A DNA stretch of 64,000 bases, from the NCBI GenBank assembly GCA_016874755.1, contig VGTH01000012.1, forward strand, positions 1 through 64,000, given 5' to 3'. The notes under the pieces are model-generated. The model made no database searches, had not been told where the DNA came from, and was given only the letters and a program-made list of their open reading frames with translations. Positions within the stretch are counted from its first letter, which is position 1, and each line of letters begins with the position of its first letter. The position numbers and the translations under genes are program-made. The DNA comes from Deltaproteobacteria bacterium (GTDB lineage: Bacteria > Desulfobacterota > Binatia > UBA9968). Positions 35,470 to 44,227 of this stretch are shown piece after piece.

Positions 35470-36984
35470 CTACAGACAGGCCTCGGCCACCGATTTTTCC
35501 GCACTCGCCAACGGCAAGGTAAATCTAAAATCGGTGCCCTGCCCGGGCATCGATTCGATCCAGATGCGACCGCCGTGGCGCTCGACGATCTTCTTGCAAA
35601 TAGCCAACCCAATGCCAGTGCCTTCGTATTCGGACTTGCCGTGAAGCCGCTGAAACAAAACAAAGACCTTCTCCGCATGCTCCGGCGCAATGCCTATGCC
35701 GTTGTCTTTCACAGAAAAGTGGCACTGCCCTTGGTCGAGCCAACCGCTCACTTGAACGACCGGCCGAACATCCTTTTTGCGGTATTTGATCGCGTTGCCG
35801 ATCAGGTTTTGGAAAAGCTGCGCCAACTGGGTCTCGTCGCCCATGACCACCGGCAGCGCTGCGACCGCGACGTTCGCGTTGGCGTCCTTGATCGAAGCCG
35901 ATAGACTGCGGCACGCGACGTTGACGAGCGCCGTCGCATCCACTGGCACCATCTCTTTGCCGCGGGTTCCGACTCGGGAATACTCCAGCAGGTCCTTAAT
36001 CAGGGTTTGCATGCGCTTGACGCCATCGACGGCAAAGTCGATGAATTCCAAAGCGTCGCCGTCGAGCTTGTCTTTGTAGCGCTTGGACAATAGCTGTGTA
36101 TAGCTGGAGACCATGCGCAGCGGTTCTTGCAGATCGTGCGATGCGACGTAGGCGAACTGCTGCAGATCATTATTGGATCGCGGCAGCTCGACCGTCTGTT
36201 TGGCCAACTCCGCCTCGGCCCGTTGGCGTTCGGTCACCTCGCGCTGAAGATCGTAGACCTTCTGCTCCAGCACCGCGTCGCGCGCTTCAATCTGACCCAA
36301 CATGGTATTGAAACCGTCGACCAACTCGCCGATTTCATCGCTCGCCGCCTTGGTCGCGCGGACAGAATAAGTCTTGCTGCGCGACACCTGCTTGGCAACG
36401 CTCGCTAAATCGACCAAGGGCTTCGACACGAACCGCTGCAGTTGCCTGGCGATGACGTAAGCAACCCCCAGTGACAGGACCAATACGATGAAGACGATCT
36501 GACCGTAGCTCCACATCCGCTCGCTAATCTCTCTAAGGTCGGCGTTGAGGGTCACCGAGCCCACCACTTCCCCACGAAACCTGATCGTTTGCGACAGCTC
36601 GACGCGGTCATCGTAAGTGCGAACTTCATCGCCACGCCTGGCGCAGCCCGAGGGAAAATTACCGCGACCGTCGCGGTCGTAGCTGGCGAAGCCGTCGCCG
36701 TCGCTGCGACAAACCACCCCCCAGACCACATTGGGAGTGACCGTAAACGCGGCCAGCGCTTCGGCGGCCATCTTTCGGTCCTGAAAGACTAGAGCGGCCG
36801 CGACGTTGTTACCGGTAACCGCGGCGAGCGACTTAAGGTCGCGCGCGACGTTGCGCGGCACGGTGACATATTCGTAAACCAGAAAACTGGCACAGGCCAA
36901 GAACAGTGCGATGGTGGTCGTGCCCATCATTATCATGGACAACTTTTTCGGAATCGATAAGTCGTGAAAGTTTAGACGGTGCAT
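35470..36984 (-). CDS. Orphan membrane sensor histidine kinase
   Basis: 504 residues. A membrane helix (about 15-38), a periplasmic sensor of about 110 residues resembling CHASE8 (NNVAAALVFQDRKMAAEALAAF), a second helix (about 161-180), HAMP (about 180-235), a coiled coil, then the HisKA H-box VASHDLQEPLRM with phosphoacceptor His283. The ATPase domain has N-box FQNLIGNAIKY (391-401), G1 DNGIGI (427-432) and G2 GTGIGL (455-460). The kinase should be active. No response regulator gene is in the neighbourhood, so the output is unknown. Two Cys in the sensor (91, 114) could form a disulfide or sense redox. Confidence 0.88.
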   Translation of the reverse strand: MHRLNFHDLSIPKKLSMIMMGTTTIALFLACASFLVYEYVTVPRNVARDLKSLAAVTGNNVAAALVFQDRKMAAEALAAFTVTPNVVWGVVCRSDGDGFASYDRDGRGNFPSGCARRGDEVRTYDDRVELSQTIRFRGEVVGSVTLNADLREISERMWSYGQIVFIVLVLSLGVAYVIARQLQRFVSKPLVDLASVAKQVSRSKTYSVRATKAASDEIGELVDGFNTMLGQIEARDAVLEQKVYDLQREVTERQRAEAELAKQTVELPRSNNDLQQFAYVASHDLQEPLRMVSSYTQLLSKRYKDKLDGDALEFIDFAVDGVKRMQTLIKDLLEYSRVGTRGKEMVPVDATALVNVACRSLSASIKDANANVAVAALPVVMGDETQLAQLFQNLIGNAIKYRKKDVRPVVQVSGWLDQGQCHFSVKDNGIGIAPEHAEKVFVLFQRLHGKSEYEGTGIGLAICKKIVERHGGRIWIESMPGQGTDFRFTLPLASAEKSVAEACL

Positions 36985-37112
36985 GTTATCCCTTTTTTTC
37001 GTGCAGCGTCTTGGCCAGTCTCAACAACCGGGCGCTCAATTTGATGCCGCCGCGGTCGGCGGCTTCGAGATTGACGTTGAAGCGAATTTGATTGTCTTCT
37101 TTCAACAGTAGA

Positions 37113-37748
37113 ATGATGCTGCCTGGATCGCCGGCGCTGGAACGTTTGGTGGTTTACCAAAAGCACATCAACATCGATTTCGCTGCCAAGTTAAAAGCCG
37201 ATCTAGGTCCCAGACCCAATCTTGAAGAAGTATTTCGCCTGGCGCTTCCCTATCATCATCCGGAACCACCCGCTCGTTGGATGAAAACCCATGGCGATGG
37301 CTATGTTTTCATGTCGCCATCGAACGATATGAGATACCTTGGTTCGGTCGTGTTGAAGCCTTCGGAACTAACAACCCGGCGATTTCATGGCTCTGTGGTC
37401 GGCATCGTGGGATTGCTGGTAGGTTTCGGCTCGAATTTTTTGAACGTCGTGCAATCCAAGAATCGGCTAGTCCTGCGCAACGGCAGCCACCGCGCCTACG
37501 CGCTGCGCGATCTCGGCGTCACCCACGCGCCGGCCATCGTACAAACGATAGAATCGCCTGATGATCTGCGCGTTGCCGATGGCGGCGCGCTGCGCGACAA
37601 TCCCGAACTCTACCTCGACAACCCGCGCCCGTCGATGTTAAAAGACTACTTTAACCCCAGGCTCAGAAAGGTTATCACCGTGCCACGCCAGCTGCGCCAG
37701 ATCAGGATTGAATACGAAACCCAAGAAGTGTTTGTGCCGGCATTGTAA
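37113..37748 (+). CDS. Uncharacterised protein with ParB-like NGxHRAxAL motif
   Basis: 211 residues from ATG 37113; TTG 37092 is the only earlier option after an in-frame TGA at 37089. No signal peptide. I do not recognise the family. The segment LVLRNGSHRAYALRDLG (about 120-136 of the TTG form) resembles the ParB/sulfiredoxin-like NGxHRAxAL loop that binds nucleotide in ParB, but the rest does not fit a partition protein. The C-terminus is basic and ends in a beta strand. It is divergent from the histidine kinase across about 110 nt and may share its promoter region. Confidence 0.6.
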   Translation: MMLPGSPALERLVVYQKHINIDFAAKLKADLGPRPNLEEVFRLALPYHHPEPPARWMKTHGDGYVFMSPSNDMRYLGSVVLKPSELTTRRFHGSVVGIVGLLVGFGSNFLNVVQSKNRLVLRNGSHRAYALRDLGVTHAPAIVQTIESPDDLRVADGGALRDNPELYLDNPRPSMLKDYFNPRLRKVITVPRQLRQIRIEYETQEVFVPAL

Positions 37749-37810
37749 AAGGGCAAGGCATCCTGAAAGTAAAATACCTTACCCCGAACAAATTGGACAG
37801 GGCGCTACAG

Positions 37811-38266
37811 TTAGCGTTCTTCCATCATGCGGTCCTGCAAACCTTTGAACAGGCGAATGATGTCTGTGGAGGTGATCAGGCCGGCTAGTTTGCCGTCGCC
37901 GCTAACCACGGGCAAACAGTTCACGCGGCGCGACAACATCTGCTCGGCAGCGTCCGAGAGCGTCGTTTCGGGCGAGACCGTCAATGCATTGGTGATCATG
38001 ATCTCACCGACTTTTTTGGCGCTCCAGTCGCTGACGCGACCCAACTGGCGATAGACGTCGCGGTCGGAAAGCACGCCCATCAAGTAGCCATCGACCGCAA
38101 TAATGATGTGATGAAAACTGTTGCTCGCCAACAGGCTTACAACATCGCCAAAGGACTGGTCGGGACCCAGGGTTTTGATGTCGCGGGTCATGACTTCACC
38201 GACAAATTTCGGAACTGGGGTCGCCGACGTTTTGGTTTCTTTCGCACCGTCGTTCAAGTTAAACAT
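37811..38266 (-). CDS. Tandem CBS-domain protein
   Basis: 151 residues from ATG 38266, chosen because GGGAGG stands 8 nt upstream; a longer frame to 38290 lacks this. Two CBS domains (about 20-75 and 85-145), each with the FHHIIIAVDGYLMGVLSDRD and CLPVVSGDGKLAGLITSTDI pattern ending in an Asp that typically contacts ribose of a bound adenine nucleotide. It is a stand-alone Bateman module, probably a cytosolic energy or adenosyl-nucleotide sensor; its target is unknown. Confidence 0.88.
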   Translation of the reverse strand: MFNLNDGAKETKTSATPVPKFVGEVMTRDIKTLGPDQSFGDVVSLLASNSFHHIIIAVDGYLMGVLSDRDVYRQLGRVSDWSAKKVGEIMITNALTVSPETTLSDAAEQMLSRRVNCLPVVSGDGKLAGLITSTDIIRLFKGLQDRMMEER

Positions 38267-38467
38267 TACTTCTGCCTCCCTAGGAAACACATCCGACCTT
38301 GTTACTAGCCTGATCGGCCAATCGCGCGGGTGCTTTAGAGTAGAGCGGCGTCACTTTGGTAGCTCTAAGACAACTCCGTCGCGGCACGTTCGCTTGAACG
38401 CTCCCACAGAGTGACGTAATTTAGCAAAAATCCGCCCGTTGGTCTTAGCAAAGGAGACTGGGGAGCT

Positions 38468-39469
38468 ATGGCTGCCGAAGAATTCATCGTCGACGTGCAT
38501 CACCACTACATGCCCGCAAAACTGTTCGACCGGCTGGCGGCGCAGGCCGGCGGCAAACGCATCGTCACCAACGAGATTAGCCTGACGCTGCATCCGTCGC
38601 GCAAAGATTTAGACGCCCATCTTAAAGCGATGGATCAAGCCGGCGTCACCTATTCGATCATCACCGACCAGGTGCAGGTGATGGGCGTCGACGTCGCCAA
38701 AGATTTGAACGACGGGGTCGCCGAATTGCAGCACAAACACCCCGACCGATTTCGCAGCGCGATTCATCTGCCGCTGCAAGATCCCGCGGCGGCCCAGCGC
38801 GAATTGCAGCGCGGCATCGACGAGTTGGGCTTGCGGGCGGTGGCACTGCTCGCCTGTCATTTGGATATTCAGCTTGACAACCCGATCATGTTTCCGCTCT
38901 ACGAGATTATTCAAAAGAACCGCCTGCCGATTATCATTCATCCGCAATCCAAGCCCACCGGCTCGGAGACGACTTATAGCCTGGACCGCTGTGTCTTTCG
39001 GCCGCTGGAAACGACCCAGTGTATCGTGCGGGTCATGAACGCGGTCTTGCCGCGCTATCCCGAGCTGAAATTCATTATGCCCCATCTGGGGGGCGCGGCG
39101 TCGTCCCTGTTGGGCCGCATGATGGCGTTCTTCGAAACCGACGACGCACCGATTCCGCCGGACATGCGCGGCTATTTGAAAACTCAAAACGAGCAGAAAA
39201 AATTTGGCGTCACCGAGCGCTTCAACAAACTCTTTAAGCAGCTTTATTTCGACACCGCCGGTACCGGCGCCTGGCTGCCGGCGATGGCGGCGGCGCTCAA
39301 CATCACGACCTACGATCGCATCATGTTCGGCAGCGACTACCCGCTCGAATGCAAAACCGCGGCGAACATCGTCGAGTCGCTGGAAATGATCAACCAAGCG
39401 CCCTGCTCCGCAGCGGAGAAAACCGCCATGCTCGGCACCACGGCTAAAGGGATGTTTAACCTCAAGTAA
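38468..39469 (+). CDS. ACMSD-type amidohydrolase (Amidohydrolase_2)
   Basis: 333 residues. Metal and active-site motifs are visible: VDVHHHYMP with the H-x-H pair at 11 and 13, LPIIIHPQS in the middle, FIMPHLGG, and MFGSDYPLE with the last metal Asp. The fold is a TIM barrel decarboxylase or hydrolase as in ACMSD, gamma-resorcylate and 5-carboxyvanillate decarboxylases. GGAG with good spacing precedes the ATG. A phosphatase-like gene follows after 7 nt, so they are co-transcribed. Only distantly similar to the amidohydrolase at 18407. Confidence 0.88.
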   Translation: MAAEEFIVDVHHHYMPAKLFDRLAAQAGGKRIVTNEISLTLHPSRKDLDAHLKAMDQAGVTYSIITDQVQVMGVDVAKDLNDGVAELQHKHPDRFRSAIHLPLQDPAAAQRELQRGIDELGLRAVALLACHLDIQLDNPIMFPLYEIIQKNRLPIIIHPQSKPTGSETTYSLDRCVFRPLETTQCIVRVMNAVLPRYPELKFIMPHLGGAASSLLGRMMAFFETDDAPIPPDMRGYLKTQNEQKKFGVTERFNKLFKQLYFDTAGTGAWLPAMAAALNITTYDRIMFGSDYPLECKTAANIVESLEMINQAPCSAAEKTAMLGTTAKGMFNLK

Positions 39470-39476
39470 TGCTTCA

Positions 39477-40037
39477 ATGGCGATGCGACGTTTGATCATA
39501 CTCTGCACTGCCTTGCTCTCGGTGGCACAGGTATGGGCCCAGAGCCCAGCAAGCGACCGCGCGCGCCTCGACCGCATCGAACAATCGCTCAAGGCTGACG
39601 TGCCGCGCGTGCGGTGTCTGAACGAGTCGATCACCACCGGGGCGCAGCCAACCGAGAAAGCTTATGCGACCGCGGCCGCCAACGGCTTTCGCTCGGTGCT
39701 GAGCTTGCGCACCGCCGGCGAGGGCTTCGATTTGGTCAAAGAACGCAGCGCCGTGGGAAACAGCGGTCTGCGCTACCACAACATCCCGGTGATTTCGGCG
39801 GCACCGCAACCTGAGCAGGCCGACCAATTTGTCCGGCTGGTTAAGGAGCCGGCCAATCATCCCATGCTAATCACCTGCGCCAGCGCCAACCGCGTCGGCG
39901 CTTTCATGATGATTTATCGCGTCGCGGTGCAAGGCTGGAGCGAAGAACGCGCACTCAGCGAAGCGCAGACCATTGGCTTGCGCAGCGACAACCTAAGAGA
40001 GTTTGCCCGCCACTACATAGCGCGCCACAAACAATAA
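39477..40037 (+). CDS. Secreted dual-specificity-phosphatase-like protein (DUF442 type)
   Basis: 186 residues with a signal peptide (about 1-21, VWA-QS). The body matches the DSP/DUF442-type phosphatase fold: ITTGAQPTEKAYATAAANGF, SVLSLRT, and the P-loop ITCASANRVGAF with the nucleophile Cys and the Arg four residues further on, a shorter C-x4-R spacing as seen in this subfamily. It would act in the periplasm, where protein phosphotyrosine is rare, so the substrate is puzzling. It follows the amidohydrolase by 7 nt. Confidence 0.75.
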   Translation: MAMRRLIILCTALLSVAQVWAQSPASDRARLDRIEQSLKADVPRVRCLNESITTGAQPTEKAYATAAANGFRSVLSLRTAGEGFDLVKERSAVGNSGLRYHNIPVISAAPQPEQADQFVRLVKEPANHPMLITCASANRVGAFMMIYRVAVQGWSEERALSEAQTIGLRSDNLREFARHYIARHKQ

Positions 40038-40227
40038 TCGAGAGTCCCTCGTACCAAATTGTGCGAGGTGACGCAGCGCGGCAACGCGGCTTGCCGTCTC
40101 GGCTGTCCACCTTTCTTCCCAAAACTTCACGAGGAGTTCCAGGCGCGTCACGCGGTCGCACTGGCATTTGCCTTGCTCTAGAGTCCGCCGGCTGAAGCAA
40201 AAAAAAAACTAAGGAGGAACCTGATCA

Positions 40228-40580
40228 ATGCTAAAGCTAAACATTAAACCATTTATTTTTCGGCGGCACTGGCCCTATCGCTGGCGGCAGGCATGCCGCA
40301 AGCGAATGCGGAGGAGATGGGCATCATGGCCGACCTCGAAAATGGCATCGTCTTCAAAGAAGTTTCTGATGTGGATTCCAACTACTGCCACATCAAATAC
40401 ATGGCGTTCACCGAGCGCGGTTTGAAGAGCGGCGATCTGGAGTTTCACCCAAGCGAAGTGATCGACCGTTACGGCAGCTGCTCTTTTGATCCGAAGGGGT
40501 CGGAGGAGGTGAAAAAACAACTGGCCATGATAAACCAAGTGAGCGGTGACGGCAGCGACGAAAGCGGCAGCGGCGACTAA
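40228..40580 (+). CDS. Small secreted protein, reading frame broken by 1 nt
   Basis: AAGGAGG (40211-40217) sits ideally before ATG 40228, which starts MLKLNIKPFIF. At the five-T run 40256-40260 the frame must slip by one to read SAALALSLAAGMPQANA, completing a perfect signal peptide with cleavage at ANA. About 70 mature residues follow (EEMGIMADLENGIVFKEVSD; two Cys), ending in a Gly/Ser/Asp-rich tail. Read without the slip, only the frame from ATG 40293 is intact and has no signal peptide. Loss of one T, by mutation or sequencing error, explains it. The family is unknown. A terminator follows. Confidence 0.65.
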
Positions 40581-40626
40581 TAGTTAACCCATCGACCCTC
40601 GTTCGCGGTAAACGAGCACAGACGGC

Positions 40627-40663
40627 AAGGCCGAGGGCTCCTTAACGGAGGACTCTCGGCCTT
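40627..40663 (+). terminator. Terminator hairpin
   Basis: AAGGCCGAG (40627-40635) pairs with CTCGGCCTT (40655-40663), and the inner CTCC/GGAG extends the stem. A short T-containing tail follows. It ends the small secreted protein transcript. Confidence 0.7.
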
Positions 40664-40721
40664 CCAGTTTCTAACGCTAACTTGGTGTTGTTTGGCGGCT
40701 GATTTCCGAACCGCCCATCGC

Positions 40722-41273
40722 CTATTGCGAATTTAAAGCAGACAAACAGCGCTCCGCGAGGGTCTCTGGATCGCTTGCGAAAAACACAGTTCCCGTCGCC
40801 TTTTTGCAAAACGCCAATACTTCTCGAATGTGATCCGCGATACCGCCGCTGCCCTCCAGCACGCCGATGATCTTGCCTTCGTCGTAGGCGATGGTGAATT
40901 CGTTCAACGTGCCAGTGGCGCCGCCAAAAATGATGACAATATCCGACGACCGAATGTTGATGACGTTACGGCCTTTGTAACCGAAGCCAGTGAAGACGAT
41001 GGCGTCGGCGGCCTCTTCTGGCAAGCCGTAGCTGTGCACATGTTCTGCTCGATTGGTCGCCGGCGATATGCCCAACGCAAACCCTCCGGCTTGACGGAAG
41101 GCTTGGGCGACCATGTCTGGCAACCCGGTGGTCGCACCTGTGATCAGAATACAACCTCGCCGCGCCAGCGTCGCGCCGAGCGTCTGTGCCAGCTCGGTCA
41201 AGCGGTTACGTTCCGCATTGCTCAACGCATCGTTGACCGATGCGCCCATGACGCCGACGGTCGGTTTGGCCAT
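40722..41273 (-). CDS. LOG-family (TIGR00725-like) nucleotide-binding protein
   Basis: 183 residues of the Rossmann-like lysine-decarboxylase-like/LOG fold: VGVMGASVND at the start, ILITGATTGLPDMVAQ, and GGATGTLNEFTIAYDEGK in place of the canonical PGGxGTxxE. Relatives include cytokinin-activating phosphoribohydrolases and molybdenum-cofactor-carrier-like proteins. The Glu of the GTxxE motif is kept (GTLNE). It starts one base after the stop of the CoA-transferase upstream, so it belongs to that operon. Function unknown. Confidence 0.8.
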   Translation of the reverse strand: MAKPTVGVMGASVNDALSNAERNRLTELAQTLGATLARRGCILITGATTGLPDMVAQAFRQAGGFALGISPATNRAEHVHSYGLPEEAADAIVFTGFGYKGRNVINIRSSDIVIIFGGATGTLNEFTIAYDEGKIIGVLEGSGGIADHIREVLAFCKKATGTVFFASDPETLAERCLSALNSQ

Positions 41274-42473
41274 CTAGATGACTTTGTCCTGCACGAGCTT
41301 CGCGATGCCGGCGCCGTCGTAGCCCAACTCACGCAAGATTGCTTCGTTGTTTTCACCCAACGCGGGAATCCGGTCGTAGCGCGCCTCGCTCTTCGACATT
41401 TTGAGCGCATTGGCGATCACCGGCACGGTGCCCACCGGCGAGTCGGCTTCGCGGATCAGTTTGCGGGCGATCACCTGAGGATGGGCCAATACCTGGGCGA
41501 CGCCGCGCACGATCCCGTGCGGCAGCTGGGCTTTCTTGAGCTGCGCGAGCCAATGGGTATGTTCGCGCGCCGCGAAAATATTTTCGATGGTCTCTTCCAG
41601 TGCGTTGCGATTCTTGCGGCGATCCTGCACCGAGACAAAACGGGGGTCGGTCAACATTTCCGGTTTTTCCACGACAACTTTACAGAAGACTTCCCAATCG
41701 GCCGGGCTCGCCACGGCGAGGTTCACATACTGCCCATCGCCGGCCAAATACGGGCCATAGGGGCAGACATAGTGATGGCGCATGCCGACGCGCCCAGGCT
41801 CTTCGCCCGCGTGCCAATAGTGATGGGGAAAATAGCCGAGCCACGAAACGATCGAGTCGAGCATCGAGACGTCAACTAGCTGTCCTTCTCCAGTTTTTTC
41901 GCGCTGATAGAGCGCCAGCAAGATACCAATCGCCGCGTACATGCCGGAGGCGATATCGGCGATGGCGATGCCGGCTTTGGCCGGTTTGTCCTCGTAACCT
42001 GTCGTCGCGATGATGCCGCCCTCGCCTTGAATCAACAGATCGTAGGCTTTCACGTCGCGATACGGCCCGTCTTGGCCGTAGCCTGATAACGAACAGTAGA
42101 TCAAGCGCGGATTCAGTTCGTTCAATTTTTCGTAGCCCAAACCCAATCGGCCGGCCACACCGGGCGCATAGTTTTCGAAAAAAACGTCCGACTTCTGCGC
42201 TAGTCGCCGCAGAATCTCTCGGCCTTTTTCGTGTTTGACATCGACGGTCAAACTGCGCTTGTTGCGATTCAGCCAGACATAGCCTGACGACAATCCTTTC
42301 ACCACCGAATCCCAGCCGCGAATCACGTCGCCGACACCGGGACGCTCGACTTTGATGACTTCGGCGCCCATGTCGGCGAGCAAGCAGGTCGCAAACGGGC
42401 CGGACAAGACTTGCTCGAAGGCGAGAATCTTGACGCCCTCCAAAGCGCGCGTCGGTTTGGAATTGTCTGCCAC
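41274..42473 (-). CDS. Class III CoA-transferase (CaiB/BaiF family)
   Basis: 399 residues with the canonical N-terminus ALEGVKILAFEQVLSGPFAT and C-terminal LGENNEAILRELGY. The catalytic Asp206 is present in VDVSMLD, unlike the two members at 11559 and 12894. Thus a conventional acyl-CoA:carboxylate CoA-transfer mechanism is likely. It lies 24 nt downstream of the MaoC-like hydratase and abuts the LOG gene. With the MaoC, CitE-like and acyl-CoA dehydrogenase genes around it, a branched or dicarboxylic acyl-CoA pathway (mesaconate/itaconate type) is a reasonable inference. Confidence 0.9.
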   Translation of the reverse strand: MADNSKPTRALEGVKILAFEQVLSGPFATCLLADMGAEVIKVERPGVGDVIRGWDSVVKGLSSGYVWLNRNKRSLTVDVKHEKGREILRRLAQKSDVFFENYAPGVAGRLGLGYEKLNELNPRLIYCSLSGYGQDGPYRDVKAYDLLIQGEGGIIATTGYEDKPAKAGIAIADIASGMYAAIGILLALYQREKTGEGQLVDVSMLDSIVSWLGYFPHHYWHAGEEPGRVGMRHHYVCPYGPYLAGDGQYVNLAVASPADWEVFCKVVVEKPEMLTDPRFVSVQDRRKNRNALEETIENIFAAREHTHWLAQLKKAQLPHGIVRGVAQVLAHPQVIARKLIREADSPVGTVPVIANALKMSKSEARYDRIPALGENNEAILRELGYDGAGIAKLVQDKVI

Positions 42474-42497
42474 TTAAACCTCGGCTTTCAGTTTCGA

Positions 42498-42998
42498 TTA
42501 TTCTTTGATGGTCGGAAAAGTATCGTTATTCGGCGCATGTGCCTTCTTCCACACCATCACGCTGCGCGCATAATCGATGACGATCTTGCCTTCTTGTTGA
42601 ATGCCGCGGGTGCGCACCTTGATGATGCCCCACTGCGGTTTGGACTTGGACGCGCGCTTTTCGAGCACTTCGGATTCCGAATACAATGTATCGCCGGCAA
42701 ACAGCGGATTGGGCAGCGTGATCTGGTCCCAGCCCAAAGCAAAACCGTTCTCACTCACGTCCGCAACGCCCATGCCGGCGACGATGGCGAGCGTCAGCGC
42801 GCCGTTGATCAGACATTTGCCGAACTCGGTCTTCTTGCCATATTCGTTGTTGAAATGAATCTGATTGGTGTTGTTGGTCAGCAAGGTGAACCAGATGTTG
42901 TCGGCTTCGGTAACCGTTCTGCCGAGTCGGCAGCGATAGATGTCGCCGACTTCGAAGTCTTCGAAATAACGGCCCTGCCAACCTTCTTTAACCGCCAT
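42498..42998 (-). CDS. MaoC-like enoyl-CoA hydratase
   Basis: 166 residues with one hot-dog fold. The N-terminal RYFEDFEVGDIYRCRLGRTV and hydratase motif NNTNQIHFNNEYG (with the active-site Asn/His) match MaoC dehydratases, the same subgroup as mesaconyl-CoA hydratase and fatty-acid hydratase 2. FAGDTLYSESEVLEKRASKS follows. It should add water to an enoyl-CoA in the cytoplasm. First gene of the minus-strand operon MaoC-CoA-transferase-LOG; divergent from the acyl-CoA dehydrogenase across 68 nt, probably sharing control. Confidence 0.88.
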   Translation of the reverse strand: MAVKEGWQGRYFEDFEVGDIYRCRLGRTVTEADNIWFTLLTNNTNQIHFNNEYGKKTEFGKCLINGALTLAIVAGMGVADVSENGFALGWDQITLPNPLFAGDTLYSESEVLEKRASKSKPQWGIIKVRTRGIQQEGKIVIDYARSVMVWKKAHAPNNDTFPTIKE

Positions 42999-43066
42999 AA
43001 GCGTCTCCCCTTTTTGCTCTCGTAAGAATTCCGCTGTAGTCTAACGGCTAATTATAGGAGGCATGG

Positions 43067-44227
43067 ATGGATTTCAACCTGACGACCGAGCAGCTGCAGA
43101 TCCGCGATGAGATCAAGAAAGTCTGCAAAGAATTTCCCGACGCCTACTGGCGCAAGGTTGACAGCGAGAAGGCTTATCCGGAAGCGTTTGTCAAAAAATT
43201 GGGCGATCTCGGCTGGCTCGCGGCGCTGATTCCCGAAGAGTTCGGCGGCACTGGCCTCGGCATCACCGAAGCCAGCATCATTTTAGAAGAGATCAACCAC
43301 TCCGGCGGCGTCGCCACCGCCTGCCACGCCCAGATGTACACCATGGGCACGCTGTTGCGCCACGGCAACGCCGAGCAAAAAAAACGCTACTTGCCGAAGA
43401 TCGCCACCGGCGAATTGCGCCTGCAGGCCTTCGGCGTCACTGAACCCAACGCCGGCTCGGAGTCGACGCGCATCCAAACCAACGCGATAAAAAAAGGCGA
43501 TCGCTATTTAGTCAACGGGCAAAAGATCTTCATCTCCCGCGTGCTGCAATCCGACCTGATGCTGCTGCTCGCACGCACGACGCCCTACGACGAACTCAAA
43601 GACAAAACCCGCGGCCTATCGGTCTTCATCGTCGACTTGAAAGCCAATCAAGGAAAACTTGAAGTTAAGCCGCTCGACTTGATGATCAATCATCACACCA
43701 ACGCGCTGTTTTTCGACAACGTGGAAGTGCCGGTGGAGAATTTGATCGGCGATGAAGGCATGGGCTTTCGCTACATCATCGACGGCTGGAACGCCGAGCG
43801 GATTCTTGTCGCCGCCGAAGCCATCGGCGACGGCCGTTGGTTCGTCGAGCGCGCGTCGAAGTACGCCAGCGAACGCCACGTTTTCGGCAAAGCCATCGGC
43901 GCCAACCAAGGCATCCAGTTTCCCATCGCCAAGGCCTACGCCAACATCGAAGCCGCCGATTTGGTGCGCTACCAAGCCGCGACGAAATTCGACCGCAAGG
44001 AAAAATGCGGCGCCGAAGCCAATCTAGCGAAATACTTGGCATCGGAGGCCGCCTGGGAAGCCGCCAACGCTTGCTTGACCACACATGGCGGCTACGGCTT
44101 CGCGGCCGAATATGACGTGGAAAGAAAATTTCGCGAGACGCGCCTGCTCACAGTCGCGCCGGTAAGCAACAATTTGGTGCTGGCTTATCTTGGGCAGCAT
44201 GTGTTGGGGATGCCGAAGTCGTACTAG
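43067..44227 (+). CDS. Acyl-CoA dehydrogenase
   Basis: 386 residues, normal length. Motifs are the LGWLAALIPEEFGGTGLGI N-domain, LQAFGVTEPNAGSE FAD-contact segment, SERHVFGKAIGANQGIQFPI, and C-terminal THGGYGFAAEYDVERKFRE with a Glu at the usual catalytic-base position (AEYDVER). GGAGG precedes the ATG. It introduces a double bond into an acyl-CoA, passing electrons to ETF; no etf genes are here. Divergent from the MaoC operon. Its stop is followed at once by a 21-bp inverted repeat. Confidence 0.92.
   Translation: MDFNLTTEQLQIRDEIKKVCKEFPDAYWRKVDSEKAYPEAFVKKLGDLGWLAALIPEEFGGTGLGITEASIILEEINHSGGVATACHAQMYTMGTLLRHGNAEQKKRYLPKIATGELRLQAFGVTEPNAGSESTRIQTNAIKKGDRYLVNGQKIFISRVLQSDLMLLLARTTPYDELKDKTRGLSVFIVDLKANQGKLEVKPLDLMINHHTNALFFDNVEVPVENLIGDEGMGFRYIIDGWNAERILVAAEAIGDGRWFVERASKYASERHVFGKAIGANQGIQFPIAKAYANIEAADLVRYQAATKFDRKEKCGAEANLAKYLASEAAWEAANACLTTHGGYGFAAEYDVERKFRETRLLTVAPVSNNLVLAYLGQHVLGMPKSY

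Noticed and set aside
38609-39637. 342-codon minus-strand open frame
   Set aside because: Antisense to a well-supported amidohydrolase gene; no recognisable domain, no ribosome site.
40250-40265. Programmed -1 ribosomal frameshift
   Set aside because: The codons at the T-run do not form an X-XXY-YYZ slippery heptamer in the zero frame and no downstream stem-loop is evident; single-base loss is simpler.
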